Shown: positions 8,287 through 17,791, counted from the stretch's first letter. The stretch is 64,000 nt of DNA from Gilliamella sp. Occ3-1 (GCF_001690655.1 NZ_LZHQ01000027.1:1-64000), one strand, 5' to 3'. The notes: a model not told the origin generated them from the sequence alone. Numbers and translations are program-made.

Positions 8287-9545
8287 TATTGTCCTTGCCC
8301 CGGAACATAATCTGGACCATAAACCCTTTTCATTGCATCAACAACAAAATCAAGCTCTTTTCCCGGCCAATTTACATTTTCGCTGCTTTGTTGTGAAAAT
8401 TTATGCCCAGCTCCGTATCCAACACCATAGGCTTGCCCCTCATCATTCCAATATATTATGTGCTCTTTACCCATATCAATTTTATCCAAATTTCCATTAT
8501 AAGTTCTTCTCGTTGCAATAGATCCATATACTTGTGGGAAAGCAGATCCTTTTGTTGCCCCCCATGTCCATAATCCTTTATCTTTATCAATAGCAACACA
8601 CCCTACATATCGACAAGAAATCATCTCTATGTTTCCTATGATGCGCCTAGGTGTTGTCACCTTTTTTCCATATGGTATACCCATCCCCAAATAACTTCCT
8701 TCCCCCATACCATAAACATTACCTGACGAGGTTAAAAACACGGTGTAACGATCGCCTCCAGCAATATACACTATATCCTTACCTCTAACGCCAGAGGGTA
8801 GATTTGTAATTTGTATTGGTCTGCTCCGATATACATGTGCATGTGGATAATTATCAATACCAAATGCATTATCTTCATCATCACCCCATCCAAAAATTTC
8901 ACCAGCATCATTAATGGCATATCCACTTTCGTAAGCCGCACCAAGTAATACCACTGGCCTATTGTTAAAATATTCTCGAGGGACCTTATAAACATCATTA
9001 ACTGCCTTCTGTTCTCCGTTCGCCATTTGACCATATATACCATGCCCCCAAGTATAAACATCACCACTTTTGGTTAAAGCATAAGATGTATACTCTCCTG
9101 TACCTATCATAACAACATTTTCATTTTCTAAAACTAAAATAGGTAAACTTGGATAAGCTCCCCCATTACCATTACCAGATGCCTCATGATATCCATTTTG
9201 TCCCCAACCCCAGACATTACCTTTTTCATCTAATGCAATAATATGATATATTCCTGCAGCTAATTGTGTAATAGAGAGCCCTTTATTAGCAAAAAACTCT
9301 ACTCTAGCAGGTGGAGCCTTTTCATTGTTAACATGTGATATGCCATTACCTTGCACCCCTGCATTTCTAAACCCCCAAACCCAAACATCACCGTTTTCTA
9401 ACGTTATGCCTGTATCAACTAAGAAAGTTTGTGAAGCAATGTCTATTACTGACTTTGTCGTTAAAATAATAGCATCTGTATCTGCTTTCACTAATAATGG
9501 AAAAAATGAAAAAGATATGAATAACACTACTTTTTTTAATTTCAT
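8286..9545 (-). CDS. secreted RCC1-like beta-propeller, Tad-linked (copy C)
   Basis: 419-aa paralogue with a signal peptide (MKLKKVVLFISFSFFPLLVKA) and seven RCC1-type blades, same plan as copy A. It sits where the original gene must have been: directly after intact tadG (22 bases) and overlapping intact tadV. The cysteine pair CRYVGC in the sixth repeat is kept, and the C-terminal tail (VYGPDYVPGQGQ) is almost the same as in copy A. Compared with A and B it has a different loop after FRNAGVQGNG and a changed segment (FGIDNYPHAHVY) in blade four. Good AGGAGT ribosome site. Being between the pseudopilin-like tadG and the prepilin peptidase suggests a role in or on the pilus; this is inferred from position. 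Confidence 0.87.
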   Translation of the reverse strand: MKLKKVVLFISFSFFPLLVKADTDAIILTTKSVIDIASQTFLVDTGITLENGDVWVWGFRNAGVQGNGISHVNNEKAPPARVEFFANKGLSITQLAAGIYHIIALDEKGNVWGWGQNGYHEASGNGNGGAYPSLPILVLENENVVMIGTGEYTSYALTKSGDVYTWGHGIYGQMANGEQKAVNDVYKVPREYFNNRPVVLLGAAYESGYAINDAGEIFGWGDDEDNAFGIDNYPHAHVYRSRPIQITNLPSGVRGKDIVYIAGGDRYTVFLTSSGNVYGMGEGSYLGMGIPYGKKVTTPRRIIGNIEMISCRYVGCVAIDKDKGLWTWGATKGSAFPQVYGSIATRRTYNGNLDKIDMGKEHIIYWNDEGQAYGVGYGAGHKFSQQSSENVNWPGKELDFVVDAMKRVYGPDYVPGQGQ

Positions 9546-9567
9546 TTATTATAACTCCTAATGGCTA

Positions 9568-11538
9568 TTATTCAGACTCACTTTTATTAATAAATTTGCC
9601 TGTTTCTGTCTGGATAATTCTTGTCAAAGCATCATATAATGTTTGATAATCTTGAGCCTCATGTAAATATTGTTTGTTACCTTTCATACAATTGGTAAAC
9701 CATTTTCCATATACTTTTTTATATTCATCATCTGTTTTCAAATTAGCTGCTTTTGGAGAGAGTTTTACATAGTGGATAGCCGCATTACTAGCTACCTCAT
9801 CAATATAACCTTTTTCTTTATTGTCAGATGACGTTAATCCACTAGTTATTGCTTGACAAACACCGTTTTCCAAAAATTGATCTCTAAGGAGATCTGCTCC
9901 AGTATCATCTTTGCCATCTGTAATAATAATCATTATTTTATTACGAGCCGCATTACTTTTTGCTATTACTGGAACAGTCCTTAACAAAGCTGTAATAGTA
10001 TCTGTCCCACCGCCTGGTCGCCAATTCGCTTTTTTAATATAATCTAAAATTTTAGAATTATGCTCTCTATCATCACTAAACGGAATTAAACGAGGCGATA
10101 ATTTAAAGCTTTTTAGATTCTTTGCAGCTTCAGCAAATCTTTCAAAACTGCTTTGCATATTTATTATTTCTTCGCTCATAATTCCATTATTATATAATGG
10201 AGATTGGCACATTCCTTGAAATGGTGAAAAATCAGCGACAGTTGGCGAAATAGGTCGATTAAATGTTATAATATTAGTTTTCATTTCACTAAATAATGTA
10301 TTAATAGTTCCTTTGACATCGACTGTTTCGGTATTAGCAAATGAATAATGCACATTGGGATGAGCGTCAGAAAACATATGATCATACTGTTCAACTATTT
10401 TGGCGTATTGACTTTTAATAATACTTTTATTCTTCTTATTTAATGGATAATCATCAGGATCTTTTAGATCACAAGCATATTTTGCTGTTCCATTATTAAG
10501 ACTTTCAGTACTATTTTGAAGACGACATAGCCCTTTATCGACCAACGCTTCATTAGTATGTAGCCCTAAAGCAGGACCAAGTATTTGTGAATAATAAAGA
10601 TAATAAAAATAATCTAAATTGTAATAAACCGTGTCTTCATAATTTCCAAGATAGTCATACTTTAAATAATCTTGAATAATCCCATTTTTTTCTAATTTAC
10701 TCCATTTTTGATATGCAATATTTTTATTTGCCCAAAAATTATAATCAACAACATTGTAAGGGGATTTCAATTTGTACATTATCGAGCAAGAATAACTCTC
10801 TCCACCAGCTAGATTTTTAGTTTTGTTCTGGACAGGAACACCAATATCATAGGGAACCAATGCAAACTTATATTCTGGATATTGTTTAAACTTATTGATA
10901 ATATTAGCAATTGCTGTTTTCATATAATGAAGACGCTCCTTGTCGGCATTTCCATTTTGCTGAGAGTAACGATTACAGTTATAGTCGTTATATAGGCATG
11001 TTGCTGAACCCGAAAAATCACTAATAAAAGCGATATCAACTGTTTCAATACGATCAAACTTTTTTGTATTTCCATAGCTTCCTGTTTTATTACTTACAAG
11101 GATAGATTGATTTGACTCATCGGGTTTTCCGTCTTCTTTCCCACTTATTAGAGAATCAAATTTTTGCTTATAGACAATACTATAGACTCTTTTATTTTTT
11201 TCATATTCTACGTCAATAGTGGCATCGATACCTTCTATAAAATCGTCACTAATTTTATGATTTATAAAATAATTAATATAGTTCAATGCCATTTTACGAT
11301 TTTGTTCAATTGCAGATTGATCAACATTTTTATTGTTTAAAGCTACAATAGCTAACGAAGCTTCGTTAGTTGCTTCAGAGACTCGAGCTCGATTACGCAT
11401 TGTTTGGGTATGATCTATTGAAACTACCATACAAAGAAACATAGCAGGTAACATAATCGCAAGACTTAAAACAATACTTCCTGAAGTACACTTAAAAAAA
11501 GATTTTTTATTGTTCTGGTTAGCTTTAATATTGCACAT
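9568..11538 (-). CDS. tadG: TadG-like pilus protein with von Willebrand A domain
   Basis: 656-aa protein. Residues 12-40 hold a positively charged N-terminus and one membrane helix (SGSIVLSLAIMLPAMFL), the TadE/TadG N-terminal type that anchors it in the inner membrane. The periplasmic part contains a von Willebrand A domain starting near residue 170 with a metal-site-like DFSGSATC, followed by GGGTDTITALL and MIIITDGKDD near the end. TadG is a minor, pseudopilin-like component of Tad machines. It follows tadF by 24 bases and has a GAGG ribosome site. Its last 60 codons were copied into the two downstream duplication units. Confidence 0.88.
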   Translation of the reverse strand: MCNIKANQNNKKSFFKCTSGSIVLSLAIMLPAMFLCMVVSIDHTQTMRNRARVSEATNEASLAIVALNNKNVDQSAIEQNRKMALNYINYFINHKISDDFIEGIDATIDVEYEKNKRVYSIVYKQKFDSLISGKEDGKPDESNQSILVSNKTGSYGNTKKFDRIETVDIAFISDFSGSATCLYNDYNCNRYSQQNGNADKERLHYMKTAIANIINKFKQYPEYKFALVPYDIGVPVQNKTKNLAGGESYSCSIMYKLKSPYNVVDYNFWANKNIAYQKWSKLEKNGIIQDYLKYDYLGNYEDTVYYNLDYFYYLYYSQILGPALGLHTNEALVDKGLCRLQNSTESLNNGTAKYACDLKDPDDYPLNKKNKSIIKSQYAKIVEQYDHMFSDAHPNVHYSFANTETVDVKGTINTLFSEMKTNIITFNRPISPTVADFSPFQGMCQSPLYNNGIMSEEIINMQSSFERFAEAAKNLKSFKLSPRLIPFSDDREHNSKILDYIKKANWRPGGGTDTITALLRTVPVIAKSNAARNKIMIIITDGKDDTGADLLRDQFLENGVCQAITSGLTSSDNKEKGYIDEVASNAAIHYVKLSPKAANLKTDDEYKKVYGKWFTNCMKGNKQYLHEAQDYQTLYDALTRIIQTETGKFINKSESE

Positions 11539-11562
11539 ATAATCCTCGCAAAAGTGTGTTGA

Positions 11563-12336
11563 TTAGAGATGATAAATTGGACAACTTGTTCTATTAGAAC
11601 TCAAAATATCACCACAACGCGACAGCACAACAATATTACTACATAAATTTGGTAAGGTGTCCGTAGCCTTTCTGTTTGAGTTAATCCATTTTAAATAAAG
11701 GCTTTCTTCGTTAACAATACACATGCTAACGCGATATAAGGGAATCCAACGCCCTGCTAACCCCGAGGTAGGATCGGTAATTCGTGGAACATACGGAACA
11801 AGCTTGGAATAATTACTAAGTGAACTATTTGAATGATCGGTTATACTAGGTAATGAAGTAAAATAGTTTTCAATTTCATTATTACACGCACCAGAGGTGC
11901 AAGATTTAGCGCTTAATGTCGCGAATTTTGCGTCTTTTATACTTGCTGGATGATTAGTATCTTGGAAAATAAATAAACCATCTATTTTTAGAGCAACATC
12001 ACGCCCATTTAATAATGAGCTTGCTAGTCGGCGGAGTTCTTCCACTTGAGTATTATCAAACAGCTCATGAGATTGAGAGCAGGAATTAGTGTTACTGCAT
12101 AATGAAGATATATTACCTTGAATACTCGAGCCATCTATAACTGGGTAGATGGATGATCTTTCACGGAAAATAGAGGCTACAGTATAGTTTGCTCGTTCTA
12201 ATTTATTTTGTAGCATGACACTACAGTAAACATCGTAGATAATAAATACTAAGACTGAAAATAAACAGAAACACGCTGCAAACTCAATTGACATAATACC
12301 GTCTTTATTGCGAAAAAAATTACCATAATATTTCAT
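11563..12336 (-). CDS. tadF: TadF-like pseudopilin
   Basis: 257-aa protein with a short basic leader and a hydrophobic helix containing the pseudopilin motif GIMSIEFAACFCLFSVLVF around residues 13-31. The conserved glutamate, five residues after the predicted TadV cleavage point, is present. The remainder is a periplasmic domain rich in cysteines (for example CSNTNSCSQ and CTSGACNN). TadF is a minor pseudopilin needed for pilus assembly. It lies between tadE and tadG in the usual tadEFG order. Confidence 0.85.
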   Translation of the reverse strand: MKYYGNFFRNKDGIMSIEFAACFCLFSVLVFIIYDVYCSVMLQNKLERANYTVASIFRERSSIYPVIDGSSIQGNISSLCSNTNSCSQSHELFDNTQVEELRRLASSLLNGRDVALKIDGLFIFQDTNHPASIKDAKFATLSAKSCTSGACNNEIENYFTSLPSITDHSNSSLSNYSKLVPYVPRITDPTSGLAGRWIPLYRVSMCIVNEESLYLKWINSNRKATDTLPNLCSNIVVLSRCGDILSSNRTSCPIYHL

Positions 12337-12368
12337 TTGCTATTTCATTCCTTTAATTATCAATTATT

Positions 12369-12833
12369 TTAATAAAATTCACGGTAAACAACAGTCTTTT
12401 TTTCCAAAGAGGTATCTAATATACGGCTAAACAAATTGGAGAATATGGCACGATAATCATATTTCAATTTAAACAATAGTATTCGAGTATCGTCGCTAGG
12501 AGAACCTTGACAATTATTCTTAATTGTCTCGTCGATTGTTTTACAATATGTCACGGCTATTTCAAATTTTTTTGGATCAGCTATATAAGGCCATAAAGGC
12601 ACTTCAGTTCTGATCAACTGCTGTAATTTTTGATTATAATCATTCTTTTGCGAAATAGCCGTTTGTCTAGTTATTTCTGTAGTCACTAAATCCAAAGCAG
12701 AACCAATAAACATAATCCGGCTAAATTCAATTATAAACAAAAATAGAATAATTATATAAGGAAAAACAATTGCAAATTCTATCGGAACATTCGCATTTTT
12801 TTGACGAAAAAATAATTTCCAACATTTCAACAT
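12369..12833 (-). CDS. tadE: TadE-like pseudopilin
   Basis: 154-aa protein with the TadE N-terminal motif: NVPIEFAIVFPYIIILFLFIIEFSR around residues 14-38, a charged leader then a helix with conserved E at position 5 and a phenylalanine/proline pair. TadE is processed by TadV and is probably a minor component that primes the pilus. The rest is a small periplasmic domain with two cysteines (CKTIDETIKNNC). Placed 20 bases after tadZ. Confidence 0.87.
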   Translation of the reverse strand: MLKCWKLFFRQKNANVPIEFAIVFPYIIILFLFIIEFSRIMFIGSALDLVTTEITRQTAISQKNDYNQKLQQLIRTEVPLWPYIADPKKFEIAVTYCKTIDETIKNNCQGSPSDDTRILLFKLKYDYRAIFSNLFSRILDTSLEKKTVVYREFY

Positions 12834-12853
12834 AATTTTTGCTCTACATTCTA

Positions 12854-14023
12854 TTAAGGGTTAATCTTCTTTTTCTTTAATATTGAAAAAGATGTTTTCT
12901 GTTGTTTATTTTTCTTTATTTCCTTACTGCCAATAATAGCTGTAGCTATTTCTTTTATTTCATTACTATGATGCGCATTTTTAAATTTATCCATTTTAGG
13001 GATAAATTTACGCGTAAAATCAATACTTCTACCTAAAAAATCTTCAATATCCTCATCTCGTAAAGCATTTTTTTTATCATAAGGAAGATTTTCATTTAGA
13101 CAGACCAAAAAACGCTTATTTAGTAAATTCTGATTTTGTGTAGTAGTACGCGAAATTTCATCCAGCAATTTTTTAGCAACTTTGACTGAGAATGGATCCC
13201 GATTTATTACGATAAAAACAATACTAGAAAACGTAATAATTTCCTCAAAATGCCTAATGGAGGAGGATAATCCCATATTTTGATCAATAACAGTGATATT
13301 GAATTGTCCTGAATTCAAATCATCATATTTCCAAGCCCGTTCACTGGATTCAATTTTTACTTGTAAAGACAGTCCAACATCAACTAATGAATCATCTTGG
13401 GGTATTGGCATTTCAAATAAAAAATCGGCATTAGGACTTGTAGTTGCGCCTTGAATATAAAAAAGAGGATAATTAGTTAGTGAACTGATATTTTTTAGTG
13501 TATGGATAGCCAATGATGAAGTACCAATTCCCCCTTTACAACCTAAAAATGTAATAATGCTACCCGTTCTTTGGCTTGAACCGGTGGTAATACTTCTTGA
13601 GTGTAATATAGTTGGAATCTTCTCTAATTGGCTATTTTCTAATAAAAAATGAATTCCTCTTTTTAATAAATATTCAGAAAACTGAATTGAATCATGCATA
13701 CCAATGAGTATTGTCGTTGCCTTAATTGGAATATAACGATTAATAGTTTCAGATAATAACTCAGCATCATCTTCTTCTTTGATATCTATAATAATAGCAT
13801 CGTATTGGTTCCAATGCGGCTCTTCTTTTAATTCAGATAAATCTAATGAGATGGTCTCTATACTTAATACATTGTAAAGGAAAAGTATAGAACGTATATT
13901 TTCGATCAATTCACTTCTTTTACTTAAAATAGCAATGTGAAAACCAGTGATACGTCCAGCTACAAATTCTTGTGAAGTCCCTTTTGCCATATCTATATCT
14001 TTTTTATTATCAAATAATTGCAT
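12854..14023 (-). CDS. tadZ: TadZ/CpaE pilus localisation ATPase
   Basis: 389-aa cytoplasmic protein of two domains. Residues 25-140 form a receiver-like domain (IAILSKRSELIENIRS, YDAIIIDIKE), as in CpaE/TadZ. From residue 155 follows a ParA/MinD-type ATPase with a deviant Walker A, ITFLGCKGGIGTSSLAIH. TadZ marks the cell pole or site where the Tad machine assembles. The C-terminal 20 residues are lysine-rich. It stands between the secretin and tadE. The in-frame ATG at codon 12 (MAKGTSQ) is a possible alternative start. Confidence 0.88.
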   Translation of the reverse strand: MQLFDNKKDIDMAKGTSQEFVAGRITGFHIAILSKRSELIENIRSILFLYNVLSIETISLDLSELKEEPHWNQYDAIIIDIKEEDDAELLSETINRYIPIKATTILIGMHDSIQFSEYLLKRGIHFLLENSQLEKIPTILHSRSITTGSSQRTGSIITFLGCKGGIGTSSLAIHTLKNISSLTNYPLFYIQGATTSPNADFLFEMPIPQDDSLVDVGLSLQVKIESSERAWKYDDLNSGQFNITVIDQNMGLSSSIRHFEEIITFSSIVFIVINRDPFSVKVAKKLLDEISRTTTQNQNLLNKRFLVCLNENLPYDKKNALRDEDIEDFLGRSIDFTRKFIPKMDKFKNAHHSNEIKEIATAIIGSKEIKKNKQQKTSFSILKKKKINP

Positions 14024-14041
14024 AATAATCCCATTAACCTT

Positions 14042-15466
14042 TTATTCAATAAAACCCATGTCATTAATAAATTTTTCACTTTCATTAGAAATTGGTACTG
14101 TTTTACGTCGTTGTTTATCGACATTATTTTTAATGTTAAAGAAGCTATTAATTACATCTGTTCGTTCTAACATCGGTAATTCTACACCATTAAAACTATT
14201 ATTAGGTGTAACTAAATTAACTGTTGCAAATACAACCATTTCATTCTTTTCACGAGTTGATGCTGCGCTACGTGCTAATGCTCCTAAAATTGGAATTTCA
14301 CTAATAAAAGGAACACGAGATAATGCTTCTGAATCTTGTTCATTAATTAGGCCTGCAATAACAAAGCTGTCTCCATCAGATAAATCAATAGTAGAACTCG
14401 TTCTCCGAGTTTGTAAGGTGGGAATATTATAGTTATTGAAAGCATATGATCCTGCAACCGAACTCACTTCATTATTAATAAATAATCTAATACGTTTATC
14501 ATTATTCACTTTGGTACTAATGTTTAATTTGATACCATACTCTTTATAAGTAACCTCTGATTCACCATCTTTATTTTTAGTCACAATAGGAATCTCACCA
14601 CCAACTAAAAATGATGCACTTTCACCAGATAAGACAGATAAATTAGGTTGTGCTAGAATTTTAGCCAAATTATCATTTTTTATTGCTCGAACCATTGTTG
14701 TAATATTATGAATATTAAAGCCTTTTTTCAAACCCAACAGCGTAAATTCACCAACATTATTCATCTTAATATCATTCCCACCAGACATACTGTCCAAAGT
14801 TAAACTTTGCCATTCAATACCCAATGAATCAGTGAATTTTTTGCTAACTTCAACAAAGGTCAACTTTACATTAACTTGATACTCCTCAATCACTCTAATA
14901 TTATCTATAATATTGTTATATACATAATAGTCTTGAAATGTGAGATCTTCATCTAATTCCGGTGCTTTGCTTCGTATTCGTTCAGCATTTTGACCTACAA
15001 GTGAACCCACAACCGCCATAATTTTACTTTTTGTTGTAGTATCTGGAGTGGTGCCATTTAGTACATAAACAAATTTACCATTTGGATCTCCATTATCATA
15101 ACGATCAATTGTCACGCTACTATTCGGAAAATTTTGCGCTAATCTGTGTGTAATTTGAGATAAAAGTGGATCAACATTAATTGTATCATTAAGAATAATA
15201 TTATTTGCATCATCATATACTAGCAAGCTAGTTCTACCATTTGATTTACCATATATAATTAATGATTTGCCATCTACAACTTCATAATTTGCTACACTGT
15301 CTTGGCTAATGAAAACAGTACCAACATTCTCAGGTAAAACAATTGATTTGCTTTGCCCAATCTGCAAATTATGGATGTTAGCAAAAACTAACGGGGAAAA
15401 GCTAATTGATAATAAGCAAACTAGCTGTCTGATTGTGTTCATAATTGGTTTAACTTTTATTAGCAT
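14042..15466 (-). CDS. rcpA: RcpA/CpaC outer-membrane secretin of the Tad pilus
   Basis: 474-aa secretin that forms the outer-membrane channel for the Flp pilus. A signal peptide ends around SFSPLVFA. Residues 35-110 match the pilus-assembly N-domain (VGTVFISQDSVANYEV, LLVYDD). The C-terminal secretin domain includes the segments LAKILAQPNLSVLSGESASFLVGGEIP (about 268-294) and VPFISEIPILGALARS (about 397-412). Two starts are possible: 15466, abutting the rcpC stop, or the ATG at 15442 (MNTIRQL), which gives a cleaner signal peptide. Neither has a strong ribosome site. The gene partner rcpB was not recognised. Confidence 0.9.
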   Translation of the reverse strand: MLIKVKPIMNTIRQLVCLLSISFSPLVFANIHNLQIGQSKSIVLPENVGTVFISQDSVANYEVVDGKSLIIYGKSNGRTSLLVYDDANNIILNDTINVDPLLSQITHRLAQNFPNSSVTIDRYDNGDPNGKFVYVLNGTTPDTTTKSKIMAVVGSLVGQNAERIRSKAPELDEDLTFQDYYVYNNIIDNIRVIEEYQVNVKLTFVEVSKKFTDSLGIEWQSLTLDSMSGGNDIKMNNVGEFTLLGLKKGFNIHNITTMVRAIKNDNLAKILAQPNLSVLSGESASFLVGGEIPIVTKNKDGESEVTYKEYGIKLNISTKVNNDKRIRLFINNEVSSVAGSYAFNNYNIPTLQTRRTSSTIDLSDGDSFVIAGLINEQDSEALSRVPFISEIPILGALARSAASTREKNEMVVFATVNLVTPNNSFNGVELPMLERTDVINSFFNIKNNVDKQRRKTVPISNESEKFINDMGFIE

Positions 15467-15468
15467 CC

Positions 15469-16320
15469 TTAGTTACCTTTTAACAAATTAATCTGTCTAT
15501 TCTTTGAAAATATAGCCTTATCAGTTAATGGCCAGCCCTTTTCTTTATCATTTAACAAATGTAATCCATCTTCAACATTGTTTTTAAAAGTGCTTGGGTA
15601 AATCATAATTGTTGAATTTGTCATTAATGTTCTTAACAATTTAATTTCTTGATTTGAAAGCTCTAATTGAATTTGATTTACACTTCTTTTCTGAAATCCT
15701 GAACCATCTTCATCAGTTTGATCAATATAAAGAATTTTTTTGCCGACAATAATCGGTTTTATACTATTCTTAACAAAATCATCACTAGGCGAAACTAATT
15801 TATTAAATTTTGATCCACCATCGCTATAAAATATATAAAGATCAACAAGATCACCAACCTTTAGATTTCTTACTAAATAAGAATCAATTTGTTCTAATTT
15901 GAATGGAAACATGTAATTGCCTTCTTTTACAGCTAGCAGTCTATAGTCATCTGAGTTGGGTGAAGCGACAAAACTATTTTCGATGAATGTATCTTTCGCT
16001 ATATGATTCTTAGCAACATAAGAATCAATTGCTATCGCATCACTTATATATTTGGATTTTTCATTAGCTAAGGTATCAACTTCTATTGATTTAAAATAGT
16101 AATCATCCTTAGTCAATATTTTCGTTTTACTAATATCATGTTTTGCAACAGCTATTGTTATGCTCTCTCTTTTGGGTTCTTCCCTTACTTGTACTTGCAT
16201 ATAATCCCCTGGCTCAGCAACAGGCACCGGTGTAGGTTCAGGTGTCGATTTTGTAAACAATAATGCTAGTCCCACAACTAACATTAATATATATAAAATA
16301 ATTATTTTTTTCTCTTTCAT
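15469..16320 (-). CDS. rcpC: RcpC/CpaB Flp pilus assembly protein
   Basis: 283-aa protein with one N-terminal membrane helix (IIILYILMLVVGLALLF, residues 6-22) followed by a proline-rich stretch. A SAF-like domain follows (ITIAVAKHDISKTKILTKDD near 54-73) and then the RcpC-type domain (LAVKEGNYMFPF, VGDLVDLYIFY near 150-170). CpaB/RcpC proteins support the secretin in the periplasm. It precedes rcpA with essentially no gap, as in most Tad loci. Confidence 0.88.
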   Translation of the reverse strand: MKEKKIIILYILMLVVGLALLFTKSTPEPTPVPVAEPGDYMQVQVREEPKRESITIAVAKHDISKTKILTKDDYYFKSIEVDTLANEKSKYISDAIAIDSYVAKNHIAKDTFIENSFVASPNSDDYRLLAVKEGNYMFPFKLEQIDSYLVRNLKVGDLVDLYIFYSDGGSKFNKLVSPSDDFVKNSIKPIIVGKKILYIDQTDEDGSGFQKRSVNQIQLELSNQEIKLLRTLMTNSTIMIYPSTFKNNVEDGLHLLNDKEKGWPLTDKAIFSKNRQINLLKGN

Positions 16321-16354
16321 GCAAACTCCATATGATCTATATTTATTATTACAT

Positions 16355-17770
16355 TTATTTATTTTCTAAATAAAAATCAAATGCAAAACAGTGATCTTTA
16401 CCGTTAGAACAAGGACCAGCATCAAAATCCTTCACTGTTGAGTCCTGCTTTGTTTTTATTTGTAGAATTAATGATTTTTCTGCAGTTAAAGTTCCTGTTA
16501 CCTTGGCAAAATCACGATCACTACGGGAAATTAGATTAATAATATGATTAATTCCCTTTTTAGGAAGTGTTACATCATAAAACGATAATTTAAATTCTTT
16601 TGGCGAGATTTTTTCAATCAAATATTGATTTTTATTCAATTGATTAAATGTTTCTAAAGTAATCCGACTAAATTTTTTGTGTTCACCTGATCGAACAGCT
16701 ACAATAGCCAATTGGGTTGTCGCCTGACTGGCTAGACTATTTTGTTTAGAAGAAGTTAGATTAGTAACTGTTCTAGAATTAGTTACAGCAGCTTGTTGAG
16801 AGGCAATATTTGACCTATTTCCTGTTTCTAATTTACTTACATTTGCTAGTTTAGCACCGATTTCTGACTTAGAATTAATTTTTGAATTGGTTCCTTTTTT
16901 AGGATTAATAATGTAATTAGTTTTGGATACTTTCTGAGATGCTATTTTTTCAATTGTGTACTGCTTTTGGTTATTACTTTGTGTTGGTTTAACATCATTA
17001 AATTTAATCGCATCAATTGGTTCGATCTGTTTTAGTTCTTGAATTAAGATTTCTGGATCATTAGATAACCGATGCCCTAAACAAAATTTCTTAGCTAATT
17101 GCATTTTATTCAATTTTACCAGTGAGTACAGCAAATTGTGAAGAATGGTTTGATCACGAAATCCTTTTGTATATAAAATGTTTAGATGCTTATAAGCTTC
17201 ATTATAATCTTTATTCAAAATAGATAACATTGCTAGATTATTTGTAACTTTATTCTCATCATAAAAGTTTTCTCTAGCTAAGTTGAATGAATATCGCGCA
17301 GCGTCATATTGTTTCTTTTTCAACAAAACAATACCTTTTACATTATATGCTTCGCCATTTTTACGATTAATTGCGATGGCTTTGTCTAAATATTCTAATG
17401 CAGTATCATTATTTCCCATTTTAGACTCAACATGACCATACAAAACAAAAATATTATCGTTTTTACTCCTACTTAAAACAGGCGTTAATGTTCTTTTCGC
17501 AGCCTCATAATCATTAGACAAGTAATAGACTTGAGCAAGTTTATATCTTGTATCTTCGGTATCGGAATTTTGTAAACGTTGTTTATAAAGCTCGATTAAA
17601 CCACCGTAATTTTTAGTTGTTTCATGGATATAAATTTTTTGTTGCTCATTTAAATCATTTCTTACGGTACTGTTTTGACATCCAGTAGCAACAAACAACA
17701 TTGAACATGCCACAATAAATTTTGGATTTATTAACTTTCTTGGTTTACAGCAGATTGAAAAATCGTTCAT
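16355..17770 (-). CDS. tadD: TadD-like TPR lipoprotein with extra C-terminal domain
   Basis: 471-aa lipoprotein: hydrophobic segment and lipobox LFVATGC with the modified cysteine at about residue 31. Residues 50-235 contain TPR repeats (YKLAQVYYLSNDYEAAKRTL, AYNVKGIVLLKKKQYDAARYSF), as in TadD, which is thought to guide secretin or pilus assembly. TadD proteins are usually about 250 aa; here a long Ser/Thr/Gln/Asn-rich linker (about 245-350) leads to a further domain (365-471) that looks AMIN-like (FSRITLETFNQL, LKLSFYDV-type strands) and has two late cysteines. AMIN domains bind peptidoglycan; the assignment is by eye only. Lies between tadC and rcpC. Confidence 0.78.
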   Translation of the reverse strand: MNDFSICCKPRKLINPKFIVACSMLFVATGCQNSTVRNDLNEQQKIYIHETTKNYGGLIELYKQRLQNSDTEDTRYKLAQVYYLSNDYEAAKRTLTPVLSRSKNDNIFVLYGHVESKMGNNDTALEYLDKAIAINRKNGEAYNVKGIVLLKKKQYDAARYSFNLARENFYDENKVTNNLAMLSILNKDYNEAYKHLNILYTKGFRDQTILHNLLYSLVKLNKMQLAKKFCLGHRLSNDPEILIQELKQIEPIDAIKFNDVKPTQSNNQKQYTIEKIASQKVSKTNYIINPKKGTNSKINSKSEIGAKLANVSKLETGNRSNIASQQAAVTNSRTVTNLTSSKQNSLASQATTQLAIVAVRSGEHKKFSRITLETFNQLNKNQYLIEKISPKEFKLSFYDVTLPKKGINHIINLISRSDRDFAKVTGTLTAEKSLILQIKTKQDSTVKDFDAGPCSNGKDHCFAFDFYLENK

Positions 17771-17791
17771 TATTTCTAGATCCCTATTATC

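Larger units (their letters stand above)
4271..9745 (-). repeat. tandem triplication of [tadG 3' end - RCC1 propeller - tadV]
   Basis: Three direct repeats with a period of about 1.95 kb (propeller starts at 9545, 7612 and 5649, i.e. 1933 and 1963 bases apart). Unit C comprises the end of intact tadG, the propeller 8286-9545 and tadV 7843-8286. Unit B has a tadG 3' fragment (7634-7820), the propeller 6332-7612 and broken tadV (5889-6332). Unit A has a tadG 3' fragment (5670-5850), the propeller 4390-5649 and only the first 39 or so codons of tadV before the IS256 remnant. The duplication joint therefore lies inside tadG on one side and just after tadV on the other. Confidence 0.9.
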
